From positions 62,001 through 126,000 of the forward strand of contig JBDOIT010000002.1 of assembly GCA_047404135.1 (NCBI GenBank): DNA of 64,000 bases, in the 5' to 3' direction. Of this stretch, positions 1 to 8,719 are shown piece by piece. The position numbers and the translations under genes are program-made. Source of the DNA: JAHZKS01 sp047404135 (lineage in GTDB: Bacteria; Pseudomonadota; Alphaproteobacteria; Rickettsiales; JABSSG01). Position 1 is the stretch's first letter. Every line of letters begins with the position of its first letter. Under the pieces are notes generated by a model, which was given only the letters and a program-made list of their open reading frames with translations, did no database searches and had not been told where the DNA came from.

Positions 1-837
1 TTCAAAATAATTAGCGTCCCGAAAATCAGAAACATACGATCTAGACAAGTATAAAGACACCTCATCTCCTAGCAGCACAAGCATCATGATCCTAGGGGTC
101 AAGAATATAGGTCTAGCATGCACCGCTCCATAACCTCTATCAAAAACAAAGGCAGCACCTTGATTAAATCCTGAAACTTCTATGTCTTGCGTTACCAATT
201 TACCTCGATGGAAGGACTTTCTTTCATCGTATGTCATATCCGCAAAGATTGTTTTTTCTCCTTTCAAGGATATAGAGATAGCTTCTGTGTATGGCTTCCC
301 TGTAAAATTCCACAGCTCTTCTTCTGCGCAATCGCCTAACCCCAAATCTTCTCGGTCTTCCTCACATTGACGTATAAGCTTTTTAAGATAGTATTTTGTA
401 GATGGATCCTGATGCTTTTCTGCTGATTGTTCTCCTCTAGCACCCAACTGAGACCTAATCAATACAAAAACACCTTCATCTTGGTCCAATATACTGGAAA
501 GCTCCTTTTGAATAATATGGATTGCCTGAGCAGAAATATCTTTATTCTTCTCCGATATGCCATGCAAAAAACTCTCTAAACCGCCAGTGAAATATTGCTC
601 TCTTACGGTATTGGGGTTTAAAAAAAAGTCAACCTGATCGCTCTTCTCTACAGAAATTGTCTGCAAAAAATTACTCTCCTCAGGAGACATAGAAAGATCA
701 AAAAATTCATAAGATTTTTCTATACTCAACTCATCCAAAGCCTCCTCAAGACTAACTTCCTGACTTTGATCTAGCTGACATCTCTCCAATAGCCCTTCGC
801 TCTGCAAAACGCTAATATCCATCCCCATCACTATCAT
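1..837 (-). CDS. Unrecognised protein, C-terminus beyond the window edge
   Basis: An open frame on the minus strand runs from 837 off the left edge, at least 279 codons without a stop. An in-frame TAA at 841-843 bounds it upstream. ATG codons at 837, 828 and 822 share the frame and none has a convincing Shine-Dalgarno sequence, so the exact start is open. The first half is rich in Glu, Ser and Gln; the second half is more mixed, with segments such as RPIFLTPRIMMLVLLGDEVS. I see no signal peptide, membrane span or known motif. A promoter-like site lies directly upstream. The open frame length in AT-rich DNA makes it very likely real. Function unknown. Confidence 0.75.
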   Translation of the reverse strand, partial: MIVMGMDISVLQSEGLLERCQLDQSQEVSLEEALDELSIEKSYEFFDLSMSPEESNFLQTISVEKSDQVDFFLNPNTVREQYFTGGLESFLHGISEKNKDISAQAIHIIQKELSSILDQDEGVFVLIRSQLGARGEQSAEKHQDPSTKYYLKKLIRQCEEDREDLGLGDCAEEELWNFTGKPYTEAISISLKGEKTIFADMTYDERKSFHRGKLVTQDIEVSGFNQGAAFVFDRGYGAVHARPIFLTPRIMMLVLLGDEVSLYLSRSYVSDFRDANYFE

Positions 838-857
838 TAGTTAATTATTATTAATAA

Positions 858-886
858 ATAATAGTGATGTGTGCGCATTAATGCAA
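858..886 (-). promoter_or_regulatory. Candidate sigma70-like promoter for the left-edge gene
   Basis: On the minus strand TTGCAT (886-881), a 17-base spacer and TATTAT (863-858). Transcription would start near 851, leaving a leader of only about 14 bases before the first ATG at 837, so one of the later ATGs (828 or 822) may be used. Pattern match only. Confidence 0.4.
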
Positions 887-895
887 GAGAAACCT

Positions 896-1098
896 TTAAA
901 AACGGAGTCTACAGCTACAAACATCTATTCCTTTGTAGTCATCACCATTCATGTCGCCCGCGCTGATGTCACAGATACGCCGTCACCATCTCCAGCATTG
1001 ACCCCGTTAATCTCAAACCCATTCTCTGGGTTCTTTATCTGCTCCGATACTTCGTATACTTTTTTCCACTTTTTCCTTAATACCCCTACAGGCTCTAT
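896..1098 (-). pseudogene. Relic of an FG-GAP (integrin-like) repeat protein
   Basis: The minus strand keeps one recognisable FG-GAP-type repeat. One frame (from 1098) reads through GFEINGVNAGDGDGVSVTSA; the expected continuation AGDMNGDDYKGIDV is in another frame, reached by removing two bases of a GCGC at about 960-963. The pattern (hydrophobic-INGVNAGD, then GD-x-NGD-x-x) is typical of calcium-binding FG-GAP beta-propeller repeats of large secreted proteins. There is no start codon, only one repeat and a TAA at 896-898. The rest of the 838-1241 gap shows nothing else I can support. It is the decayed end of a larger gene or a fragment left by deletion. The family call comes from pattern recognition, not a search. 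Confidence 0.5.
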
Positions 1099-1241
1099 CT
1101 AACCCACTCCTGCCATTGCGCAACAAAACCCAGAAAAAAAATAGTACGAATCCTAATAAACCATAAGGTTTACATCGGTCAGAAGCATGCAAAAAATTAA
1201 CATTTTTTTATAAACAGGAAGACTGCATGGAAACCAATAGA

Positions 1242-1715
1242 CTAATCATCCTTCTCTTTGTTCCCATCGTTATCTTTAGTGCTAAAGATGAGTTTGCCAA
1301 TTAGAGTCTCAAGATTTACCGAAGATTGAGTGAATGACACATCATCTCCCTCTGCAAACATGGTCTCGCTGGAACCAGCATCAAAAGATACGTATTTTTT
1401 CCCCAGAAGCCCGTTACTTACTATCCGCACAGAAGAATCATCAGGGATTTTTATTACATTATCTATAGCGATCTTCATAATAGCTCTGTACGAATCACCG
1501 TCTATCTTCAAGTCAGATACAAATCCGACTTTAATTCCACTCATCATTACATCACTACCAGTAATAATCCCTTCAACTTGATCGAAAGCCGCTCTCAAAG
1601 AGTAGGTGTTGCCAAATTTCTTCACTTCAGCCACTTTATATGTAAACACCATGAAGCCAATTGCAACAGATACTATTATTAACCCTACGATAGTTTCAAT
1701 TTTGCTATTACCCAT
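1242..1715 (-). CDS. mlaD: MlaD, substrate-binding subunit of the Mla lipid transporter
   Basis: 157 residues: an N-terminal membrane anchor (about residues 8-26, IVGLIIVSVAIGFMVFTYKV) followed by one MCE domain (about 38-115) with the usual DQVEGIITGSDVMMSGIKVG segment, then a short charged tail. MlaD hexamers bind phospholipid in the periplasm and hand it to the MlaFE ABC transporter, keeping outer-membrane lipid asymmetry. It is the last gene of the minus-strand run CinA-like, trpS, rnhA, NDUFA12, mlaD. The pairing with the NDUFA12 gene 10 bases upstream is common in Alphaproteobacteria. The other mla genes are not in this window. Confidence 0.9.
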   Translation of the reverse strand: MGNSKIETIVGLIIVSVAIGFMVFTYKVAEVKKFGNTYSLRAAFDQVEGIITGSDVMMSGIKVGFVSDLKIDGDSYRAIMKIAIDNVIKIPDDSSVRIVSNGLLGKKYVSFDAGSSETMFAEGDDVSFTQSSVNLETLIGKLIFSTKDNDGNKEKDD

Positions 1716-1725
1716 ACTAAATACT

Positions 1726-2067
1726 TTATTTATTTACCTTCCAAGCAGAATAATCTGCTGATACCTTGTTTCTAATACCTAAAGCAGGAGACTCACCCTT
1801 CACACCTGTTAAGTTTGGAGAATATTCTTTCTGCCATGAATAAATATGGCATTCCTCTATAGAAGGAATATCATCTTTCAGATAGTGTATCCATGCATGC
1901 CACATAGGTGGTATACATGTGGGCTCTACGGTATCTTTATATACAACCAATCTTCTCTTTACCCCTACTCCTACTTCTTTCTTGGACTCATGATATCTAT
2001 TACCATAAAGATCCTCTCCAACTTTATTGTAATTTAACTTTAAATTTATTCTATCTAAAAAATCCAT
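1726..2067 (-). CDS. NDUFA12 family (B17.2-like) complex I protein
   Basis: 113 residues with the family core MWHAWIHYLKDD and the C-terminal SWQKEYSPNLTGVKG. The family covers the accessory subunit NDUFA12 of respiratory complex I and its assembly-factor paralogue; alphaproteobacteria carry a bacterial copy outside the nuo operon. It implies a mitochondrial-like NADH dehydrogenase at the inner membrane. The start at 2067 gives the usual length; the gene begins 6 bases after the rnhA stop, so they are probably co-transcribed. Confidence 0.85.
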   Translation of the reverse strand: MDFLDRINLKLNYNKVGEDLYGNRYHESKKEVGVGVKRRLVVYKDTVEPTCIPPMWHAWIHYLKDDIPSIEECHIYSWQKEYSPNLTGVKGESPALGIRNKVSADYSAWKVNK

Positions 2068-2073
2068 ATTAAA

Positions 2074-2511
2074 TTATTTTTTGTATTTATCCCTCATTTC
2101 TACGGCAAGAGAGTCAGCTTTTTCGTTATATTCGTCACCGCTATGGGCCTTCACCCAATGCCACGATACTTCATGCTTGTCCTTTAATGAATCTAATTTC
2201 TTCCACAGGTCCGTATTTTTTACTTCTTTCTTATTGGATCCTCTCCAGTTGTTTCTCTTCCAGCTGATAATCCAATCTTGAATTCCGTTCCTTAGGTAAG
2301 AACTATCCGTATACAAATCTACCTTACAAACCTCCTTCAGCTCCTCAAGAGATTTAATGGCCGCCAAAAGTTCCATTCTATTATTAGTGGTATCCTCCTC
2401 TCCTCCAATCACATGCTTCTCTGTGCCTTTATAAAGTATCACTCCTGCCCAACCTCCAGGACCTGGGTTACCAGAACAAGCACCGTCTGTATAAATTGTC
2501 ACATTCTTCAT
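2074..2511 (-). CDS. rnhA: Ribonuclease HI
   Basis: 145 residues, full length. The catalytic set is intact: D9 in YTDGACSGNPGPGGWAG, E47 in NNRMELLAAI, D69 in YTDSSY, H123 in WVKAHSG and D133 in NEKADSLA. It cuts RNA in RNA-DNA hybrids, removing primers and R-loops. The ATG overlaps the trpS stop by one base (TAATG), which implies translational coupling. Confidence 0.96.
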   Translation of the reverse strand: MKNVTIYTDGACSGNPGPGGWAGVILYKGTEKHVIGGEEDTTNNRMELLAAIKSLEELKEVCKVDLYTDSSYLRNGIQDWIISWKRNNWRGSNKKEVKNTDLWKKLDSLKDKHEVSWHWVKAHSGDEYNEKADSLAVEMRDKYKK

Positions 2512-3503
2512 TAGACTAGCCCAACATTCTCCTTTACTTCTCTTAGGGTTTTCTGCGCTACAGTACTAGCCCTTTCTCTTCCATTATTCAGTATAACATT
2601 GATATAGTCTCTATTGTTCATAATTTTTTTATGTTCCTCAGAGATCGGCCTCAAAGTTTCAACGACTAAATCAGCAAGGTCAGATTTAAAATGACCAGTA
2701 TATTGTGTTGCGTATTTCTTCTCTATATCTTTTATATTCTCATTAGAAAACGCAGAATATATATTCATAAGGTTTGAGACCTCAGGACGCTTCTCTTTAT
2801 CAAAATACACTTCTTTTATTGAATCAGATTTTGCTTTTTTAAACTTCAATTGAATCAAATCAGCGGAATCATTTAAATTTATTCTAGAGTAATCCGATTC
2901 GTCAGACTTACTCATTTTACTTGTTCCATCTCTCAATGACATAATTCTAGCAGACTCTTTAGAAATAACATGCCGTGGAAGCTTAAATACATTAGATTTT
3001 GTTTGCCTATTAAAAGACTCGGCAATATCTCTGGTCAGTTCTACATGCTGCTTTTGGTCTTCCCCAACAGGAACCTCATCTACCTGATAAAGCAATATAT
3101 CTGCTGCTTGAAGCACGGGGTAACTATAAAGCCCCAAAGAAGAAGACTCCTTATATTTTGCTGATTTTTCCTTATATTGAGTCATTCTGTTCAACCACCC
3201 ACCTGATGTAAAGCAACCTAAAATCCATCCAAGTTCTGCATGCTCAGGAATAGAAGATTGCACAAATATAGGGCATTTTTTTACATCTAAGCCGCATGCG
3301 ACATACATGGCGGCTAAAGAAACTATGCTTTCTTTTAGTTTTTTTGGATCTTGGAATACGGTAATAGCATGAAGGTCAGCTATAAAAGCAAACGCATCAT
3401 ACCCAGAGTCAACGAAAGACAACCAGCTCTTTATAGCCCCAAGATAGTTACCTATATGCAAATCACTAGTTGGCTGCATTCCTGATATGCTTTTTTTTGT
3501 CAT
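2511..3503 (-). CDS. trpS: Tryptophanyl-tRNA synthetase
   Basis: 330 residues, normal for bacterial TrpRS. The class I motifs are present: HIGN (residues 16-19) and KMSKS (196-200), with the tryptophan-pocket and dimer region GEDQKQHVELTRDIA between them. It charges tRNA-Trp in the cytosol. The gene overlaps the upstream CinA-like gene by 4 bases and rnhA downstream by 1, so all three should be on one message. Confidence 0.97.
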   Translation of the reverse strand: MTKKSISGMQPTSDLHIGNYLGAIKSWLSFVDSGYDAFAFIADLHAITVFQDPKKLKESIVSLAAMYVACGLDVKKCPIFVQSSIPEHAELGWILGCFTSGGWLNRMTQYKEKSAKYKESSSLGLYSYPVLQAADILLYQVDEVPVGEDQKQHVELTRDIAESFNRQTKSNVFKLPRHVISKESARIMSLRDGTSKMSKSDESDYSRINLNDSADLIQLKFKKAKSDSIKEVYFDKEKRPEVSNLMNIYSAFSNENIKDIEKKYATQYTGHFKSDLADLVVETLRPISEEHKKIMNNRDYINVILNNGRERASTVAQKTLREVKENVGLV

Positions 3504-4252
3504 CCCTCTACCGTAAACTCTATCTGTTCTTTATTAAATATATCTTTTAATTCCTGAGTAACAAGCTTTACCTCTGGTAAATCTTGACCCCTTATAACTA
3601 CAGTAGTGCGCCAATTATTTTGCTCTTCAAATGGATAGCTGCCTATCTGCACATCTTTATGGTTTTCTTGAGCAGCAGACAATATCTGCATGATATAGCC
3701 CTCGCCGCTATTCACCTTTATGCTGCGCGAATTAAACTTCTTCCCCTTCTCAAGTTTATTAGATAAATCTTGAAACATAGACTTCACAATATCCGGTATG
3801 CCAGCAAGAACATGCACATTACCTATGGTGAACCCAGGTGCCCCACTAATAGCATTTTTTATTAACTCGCTTCCTTCGGGAACATTTGCAGGCAGAAAAG
3901 TTCCGGAACTTGGTGTTTTGTTTTTTGCTTTGATATATTTCTCTATCATCTCTACCGCTTCTTGGTTTTTATATAATTTAACACCAAAAACTTTTGCTAT
4001 GCTACTAGCTGTAATATCATCATGAGTTGCACCGATACCACCAGTGGTAATAACATTCGTATGGTTTTTACGCAACTCGTTTACAGTAGCAATAATTTGC
4101 TCTTCATCGTCTTGCACAACCCTTACTTCTTTCAGCAAAATTCCTAAGTTAGAAAATTTCTCTGCTAAAAACTGAACATTCTGATCTTGAGTTCTACCTG
4201 ACAAGATTTCATCTCCTATAATAACTATTGCAGCAGTCGGTTGATTATTCAT
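3500..4252 (-). CDS. CinA-like molybdopterin-binding (MoCF) domain protein
   Basis: 250 residues with the MoCF/CinA N-terminal fold: AAIVIIGDEILSGRTQDQN at the start, TTGGIGATHDDITAS near residue 90 and FLPANVPEGSELIKNAISGAPG later. The C-terminal nicotinamide-nucleotide amidase domain of full CinA is missing, as in many alphaproteobacterial homologs found beside map. Members of the wider family bind molybdopterin or hydrolyse nucleotides such as ADP-ribose; the activity here cannot be told from sequence. First gene of the minus-strand operon, divergent from map. Confidence 0.85.
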   Translation of the reverse strand: MNNQPTAAIVIIGDEILSGRTQDQNVQFLAEKFSNLGILLKEVRVVQDDEEQIIATVNELRKNHTNVITTGGIGATHDDITASSIAKVFGVKLYKNQEAVEMIEKYIKAKNKTPSSGTFLPANVPEGSELIKNAISGAPGFTIGNVHVLAGIPDIVKSMFQDLSNKLEKGKKFNSRSIKVNSGEGYIMQILSAAQENHKDVQIGSYPFEEQNNWRTTVVIRGQDLPEVKLVTQELKDIFNKEQIEFTVEG

Positions 4253-4269
4253 AACAAATCTAATATAAC
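4241..4269 (+). promoter_or_regulatory. Sigma70-like promoter for map
   Basis: TTGATT (4241-4246), a 17-base spacer and TATAAC (4264-4269). A start near 4276 gives a leader of about 30 bases before the map ATG at 4307. The -35 box lies inside the first codons of the divergent CinA-like gene. Confidence 0.6.
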
Positions 4270-4306
4270 TACATCCATATTTTGATTGAAAGTACAGTTA
4301 ATTTCT

Positions 4307-5089
4307 ATGCGTGTAAAGATCCATACAGAAGAAGACTTCAAAAAAATGAGAAAAGCTGGCAAGCTCGCCGCGCAAACTCTCGATTATATAACAGAATTCG
4401 TCAAACCAGGTGTTCGTACATCTCGATTGAATGACCTATGCCATGAATTCATTATAAAAAATGGAGCTATTCCTGCGCCGCTAAATTATCGAGGATTTCC
4501 AAAATCTATATGCACATCTATAAATCACGTTGTTTGCCATGGTATTCCAGATGAAACAAAAATCAAAGACGGAGATATAGTCAACATAGATGTAACAGTA
4601 ATAGTTGATGGATATCACGGAGATACAAGCAGGATGTTCTGGGCAGGAAAACCATCTACAAAAGCACAGCGCGTTAGTATGGTTGCATATGAAGCAATGA
4701 TGGCTGGAATAGAACAAGTAAAACCAGGAAACACATTAGGGGATATCGGACATGCCATCCAATCTAAAGCAGAGAAAAATCTTTACTCCGTTGTGAAAGA
4801 CTATTGTGGCCATGGAATAGGCAAAGTATTCCACGATGAACCTAATATCTTAAATTACGGGAAAAAAGGAGATGGATTGGAATTAAGAGAAGGAATGTTC
4901 TTCACTGTAGAACCTATGGTAAATATTGGAATGTCCGAATGTAAGTTGAATATGCATGACAACTGGACAGTCACAACAAAAGACCGATCTCTATCTGCTC
5001 AATTTGAGCACACACTTGGCGTGACAAAAGACGGCTATGAGATCTTCACTGCCTCAGAGAAGGGATTTAAATTTCCTCCGTATAAATGA
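4307..5089 (+). CDS. map: Type I methionine aminopeptidase
   Basis: 260 residues from ATG 4307. All five metal ligands are visible: D95, D106 (DGYHGDTSRM), H169 (YCGHGIG), E202 (FTVEPM) and E234 (FEHTLGVT). It removes the initiator methionine from new proteins. An upstream in-frame TTG at 4286 adds seven residues, but the ATG start matches the family and the promoter at 4241-4269. The stop overlaps the ATG of the broken radC (ATGA), so the two were once translationally coupled. Confidence 0.95.
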   Translation: MRVKIHTEEDFKKMRKAGKLAAQTLDYITEFVKPGVRTSRLNDLCHEFIIKNGAIPAPLNYRGFPKSICTSINHVVCHGIPDETKIKDGDIVNIDVTVIVDGYHGDTSRMFWAGKPSTKAQRVSMVAYEAMMAGIEQVKPGNTLGDIGHAIQSKAEKNLYSVVKDYCGHGIGKVFHDEPNILNYGKKGDGLELREGMFFTVEPMVNIGMSECKLNMHDNWTVTTKDRSLSAQFEHTLGVTKDGYEIFTASEKGFKFPPYK

Positions 5090-5549
5090 GTAAAAATAAA
5101 GCATTAGTTTATGGCCATAGATTTAGAGACAAAGAAAGTCTCCTAAAATCCATCAATGGATCTTTCTATTATTATGCGATCCTGGAGCTACTTATATTTC
5201 ATTCCATCCCAAAAAATACGCCAAGAATTTAGCAAAAAAACTAATTTAATCCTTTGATAATCCAGGAAATATTATATATGCATCTCCAGAAAAATTATCT
5301 TTAATACGAGAACTTGGATCAACAAGCAGTATAAGTATTGACCCGGGAGAGATTGTAAAATCCGCCCTATACCACGATGCTAGATCTGTCGTACTCATTC
5401 ACAATCATCCAAGCGGTATACAAAGTACATCAAAAGAGTATCTATCCATAACAACAGAAATTCAAAAAGCCCTTATATCAATAAAGGTTTCTGTAGTAGA
5501 GCATATCGTAATTAGCAGTAACAGATATTTTAGCTTCAAAAAAATTTAA
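5086..5549 (+). pseudogene. radC: Broken radC (JAMM-domain protein)
   Basis: Traces of RadC in its usual place after map. From ATG 5086 the frame reads GHRFRDKESLL and YYAILELLIFHSIPK, matching the RadC N-terminus, then stops near 5230. A shifted frame continues (YAKNLAKKLI) into a TAA, and after another change FDNPGNIIYASPEKLSLIRE appears. The middle of the protein, about 70 residues ahead of the JAMM motif, is missing. The C-terminus is clear: LIHNHPSG, the JAMM metal site, then VEHIVISSNRYFSFKKI and TAA at 5547-5549. Two reading-frame breaks plus an internal deletion mean no functional product. Confidence 0.85.
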
Positions 5550-5711
5550 TTCACAAATCAATATATTGCACTTTCTACATAGACTGTATAGCTAATCCGC
5601 AACAATAGTTTTAAGAATCCTCTCTTTCTACATAAAAAAACAACAAAAAGAAAGTATATCGATAGAAAAATAACTTAATATACCAATACCTCACTAATAG
5701 ACAGTAATAGT

Positions 5712-7634
5712 ATGCCAGATATCAATCAAATAAAAATAGCGACGTTAAATACAGAAATACAGATACTTAAGCATCATATAGAAAAAACAAAAAACACATC
5801 AGATCAACGCATACAAATAGAGCATGCTCATAACAAAACTTTACTAGCACAAAAAGAATTCTCCTTAGCAGAGATGACTGATCAAAAAAATTTGCAAGAA
5901 AAAAGAAAAACTCTGTATGAAGTAGAATCAAATACATTGTCACTAGAAGAAAATTTATTTTTAAAAAACTGGGAAAAATTCCCATTAGGTAATTTTTTAA
6001 GAGCCAGAGTACCAAATTCCATAGAGGCGCTTATAAGTAGCATTCCAAAATCTTTAGTAGAAGCCTTATTTGTTTCCGACGAACTCAAAAGCGACCCTAA
6101 CCCGACAGTAAGAGCATTTGTGCGAGATATAACAAAAATCCCTAGCGCACTAATATCGTGGCATATTGGGCAGCAAATAGGGTCAACAAAATACCATTTC
6201 GATGGATTTTTACTCGCTGGAACAATGATAAAAACATCTTGCAAAACAACTATGATTTTTGGTCTATCCACATCTATACCCATGAATGCGCTAAGCAGAC
6301 TTTCTAACTATGTTTGCGAAGTGCCCTCAAGAGTACTGACAAGAGTATCAAGAGATTACCAAGATTCTATTCATGATTTAGGATTAGAAATAAACACACT
6401 TATAGGCCAAGCCGCACAATCCTTAGAATTGTCCCAGCTCTCAAATTCAACAGCCTCTGTAATCTTGAAAGAAATGCATGAGCTCTTACAAGGAGTAGAC
6501 GTCAATCATAATCTAGTCGAAATCATAGAAAATATCTTGTCTGAATTACCAGCGCAAGAATTAAAAAGATTTCTATCAAACAAAAAGGGGGGCACATATT
6601 CCTCTGAAGAGATGACCACTAGGTTCAATGAAAAAAAACAAGATATCCTTTTGTTGAACAAAAAAAACATTGCATTAAAAGATAGGTCTAACTCAAGAAC
6701 ACAGGACCTTGATGGCGAAGCAATAGAAAAAGGAATATATGACAATATTAAATCAGGAATAGAATATAGCGTCCTCTCTCTAGTAGAAAATGTGGCCTAC
6801 TCCTTAGAAGAAGATAACCTGGCTCATATCTACGCATCCCTCAAAACTAACTCTGCATCTTTTGCAATGAAGATCTTAACTAAAAACATGATAGATATAA
6901 TCTTGCATCAAGAAAGTGAAATCAGAGCAGATTCTGCGCTTAAATATAACCTTCATATGAATACCACTTCTTTGTCCGCAGATATACTAGATCACTATAA
7001 GTCGGAAACAACTTATTATGATACATTAAGCTTTTTGACAGAAAAGCTATCTTTAGGTCTTTTCACAAATGCTGTATACACTTCCATGGTAAAAACTTTA
7101 ACAACTGATGTTTTGGGAGCATCGCTTGGAACTCTAACACAAACAGAGTATTGGACAAAGAAAGACTTACCTGCATTCAAAACACTCTTCTTTGATAAAC
7201 TTCGTGGCAGCAAAACACATGGATTCAAAGACACACACCATCTAATGGATAGTTTAGTAGAATCAATCCCTAGCTTTGGAGCATTAGAATATACAAAAAG
7301 TTCATTGCCTGGTGCAGAAAAAATATTGCAAACATCAAAATCCTTTGTAAAACAATTTTTAAAATCCATTTCTGACACCTATCTTCTCAGCCCTCCAGCA
7401 AGGTGGGCAGAAGATGGATTTATGTTAACCAAAGACTCTGATTTGGCAAAAAGCAGTTATGTCTCAAACAAAGTTCTGCACATAGTGGACAACCTTATCG
7501 ATACTAAGAAAAATTATGGGGTATATGACTGCATCTCAAACTATATAAGTAATAATACAGATACCCTAGAGAGCAATCTTGCTATAGTGCAAGAGGAAGC
7601 TGGAAAGCTTGGATTACAACATGATGAGTTGTAA
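5712..7634 (+). CDS. Orphan 640-residue protein with N-terminal coiled coil
   Basis: I do not recognise this protein. Residues 1-75 are charged and coiled-coil-like (Glu, Lys, Gln, Leu rich). The rest is mostly helical in character, with repeated Ser/Leu/Asn-rich segments, a moderately hydrophobic stretch near 145-185 and a second charged segment near 300-335. I see no signal peptide, clear membrane span, nuclease or kinase motif, or repeats. Its stop directly abuts the stop of the convergent pentapeptide gene. No strong Shine-Dalgarno or promoter is visible in the AT-rich 160 bases upstream. A lineage-specific protein, possibly an effector delivered to a host, but that is a guess from size and context only. 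Confidence 0.8.
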   Translation: MPDINQIKIATLNTEIQILKHHIEKTKNTSDQRIQIEHAHNKTLLAQKEFSLAEMTDQKNLQEKRKTLYEVESNTLSLEENLFLKNWEKFPLGNFLRARVPNSIEALISSIPKSLVEALFVSDELKSDPNPTVRAFVRDITKIPSALISWHIGQQIGSTKYHFDGFLLAGTMIKTSCKTTMIFGLSTSIPMNALSRLSNYVCEVPSRVLTRVSRDYQDSIHDLGLEINTLIGQAAQSLELSQLSNSTASVILKEMHELLQGVDVNHNLVEIIENILSELPAQELKRFLSNKKGGTYSSEEMTTRFNEKKQDILLLNKKNIALKDRSNSRTQDLDGEAIEKGIYDNIKSGIEYSVLSLVENVAYSLEEDNLAHIYASLKTNSASFAMKILTKNMIDIILHQESEIRADSALKYNLHMNTTSLSADILDHYKSETTYYDTLSFLTEKLSLGLFTNAVYTSMVKTLTTDVLGASLGTLTQTEYWTKKDLPAFKTLFFDKLRGSKTHGFKDTHHLMDSLVESIPSFGALEYTKSSLPGAEKILQTSKSFVKQFLKSISDTYLLSPPARWAEDGFMLTKDSDLAKSSYVSNKVLHIVDNLIDTKKNYGVYDCISNYISNNTDTLESNLAIVQEEAGKLGLQHDEL

Positions 7635-8696
7635 TTAATTTACCAAGGGCAAGATAGCATTAATCAAAATTGCACCAGATAAATTTACATCTGTTAGGTT
7701 GCTAGTTTCTAAATTAGCCTTTACTAACTTTGCATGGTGCAAATTTGCTCCAGAAAAATTTGAATTCTCAAATAACGATGCAGATAAATCTGCCCCATCT
7801 AGGTTTGCTTGAGAGAAGACATCGTCCCTAAACACAGAATTATTGAGATCTGCACCAGATAAATCTGCCTTCGCTAAATTGCTGGAAACAGAAATAACAT
7901 TAGAGATCTTACTGTTTGCTAACCTAGCTTTATGAAAATTCACATTATCAAAACTAGATAATGAAAGAATTGCTCTCTCTAAGAATGCTCCGGTAAACTC
8001 CACATTGCTAACATCGGCAGATTCCATATAGACCGCACCCAAGTGAGAATCAGTGAAATCATCCAAAACTAAGTATGTTTTATACAAAACAGAATTCTTA
8101 AAGCTAGATTGCTTAAAGTTTGTAGAATGCAATATTGCATAATTTAAATTAGAGTCTCTAATATATGCACGGGAGAACCCTGATCTCAGTATATTAATCC
8201 TCTGCATATCCACATCGATCATTTCTGCATTTGCAAAGTTACATCCCAATATTGTCCCGTACCTAATCTGTGTTTTAGAAAAATAAGCATTCCTAAAATT
8301 AGATTTTTCAAATGTCGTAGAGCCTAAATTACTTTCTATAAATTTTGCATTTGTAAAATCGCATCCCTGGCAGTTCACTTGCCTCATATCTGTATTAAGA
8401 AACGAAGCGCCATTAAATTGAATATTTTTAAATTCAGACCCAGAAATATTAACTCCAGAAAAATCACTGTTACTCAAATCCATATCTGAAAGCTTTATAA
8501 AACTTAAGTCTTCTCCAAATTCATCTTTTATTTTCAGTGGCGTAGATTCTTCTTTAGCAGAAATAATATAATCACGAACACGCTGTGACTTTGATATGAT
8601 TTCTATATCTTCATGTTTACTAAAAAAAAAGTAATACCCAAGCGATATAAAAAGAAATACTAAAAATAAAATAGCTCTACGCAGCCTTGTATTCAT
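7635..8696 (-). CDS. Membrane-anchored pentapeptide-repeat protein
   Basis: 353 residues. An N-terminal hydrophobic anchor (about residues 7-24, AILFLVFLFISLGYYFFF) is followed by a linker and then, from about residue 65 to the end, continuous five-residue repeats of the A(D/N)LSx type (for example ADLSGADLNNSVF, ANLDGADLSASLF, ANLHHAKLVKANL). Such repeats form a right-handed quadrilateral beta helix. The anchor should place the helix on the periplasmic side. The molecular role is unknown. It is the last gene after thioredoxin, 23 bases downstream. Confidence 0.85.
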   Translation of the reverse strand: MNTRLRRAILFLVFLFISLGYYFFFSKHEDIEIISKSQRVRDYIISAKEESTPLKIKDEFGEDLSFIKLSDMDLSNSDFSGVNISGSEFKNIQFNGASFLNTDMRQVNCQGCDFTNAKFIESNLGSTTFEKSNFRNAYFSKTQIRYGTILGCNFANAEMIDVDMQRINILRSGFSRAYIRDSNLNYAILHSTNFKQSSFKNSVLYKTYLVLDDFTDSHLGAVYMESADVSNVEFTGAFLERAILSLSSFDNVNFHKARLANSKISNVISVSSNLAKADLSGADLNNSVFRDDVFSQANLDGADLSASLFENSNFSGANLHHAKLVKANLETSNLTDVNLSGAILINAILPLVN

Positions 8697-8719
8697 AACT
8701 CACCTAGAGATGATTGAGT

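Noticed and set aside
1028..1185. Minus-strand TTG frame of about 50 codons with one hydrophobic stretch
   Set aside because: It overlaps the FG-GAP relic in another frame, has no good ribosome binding site, and its hydrophobic part is a T-rich run.
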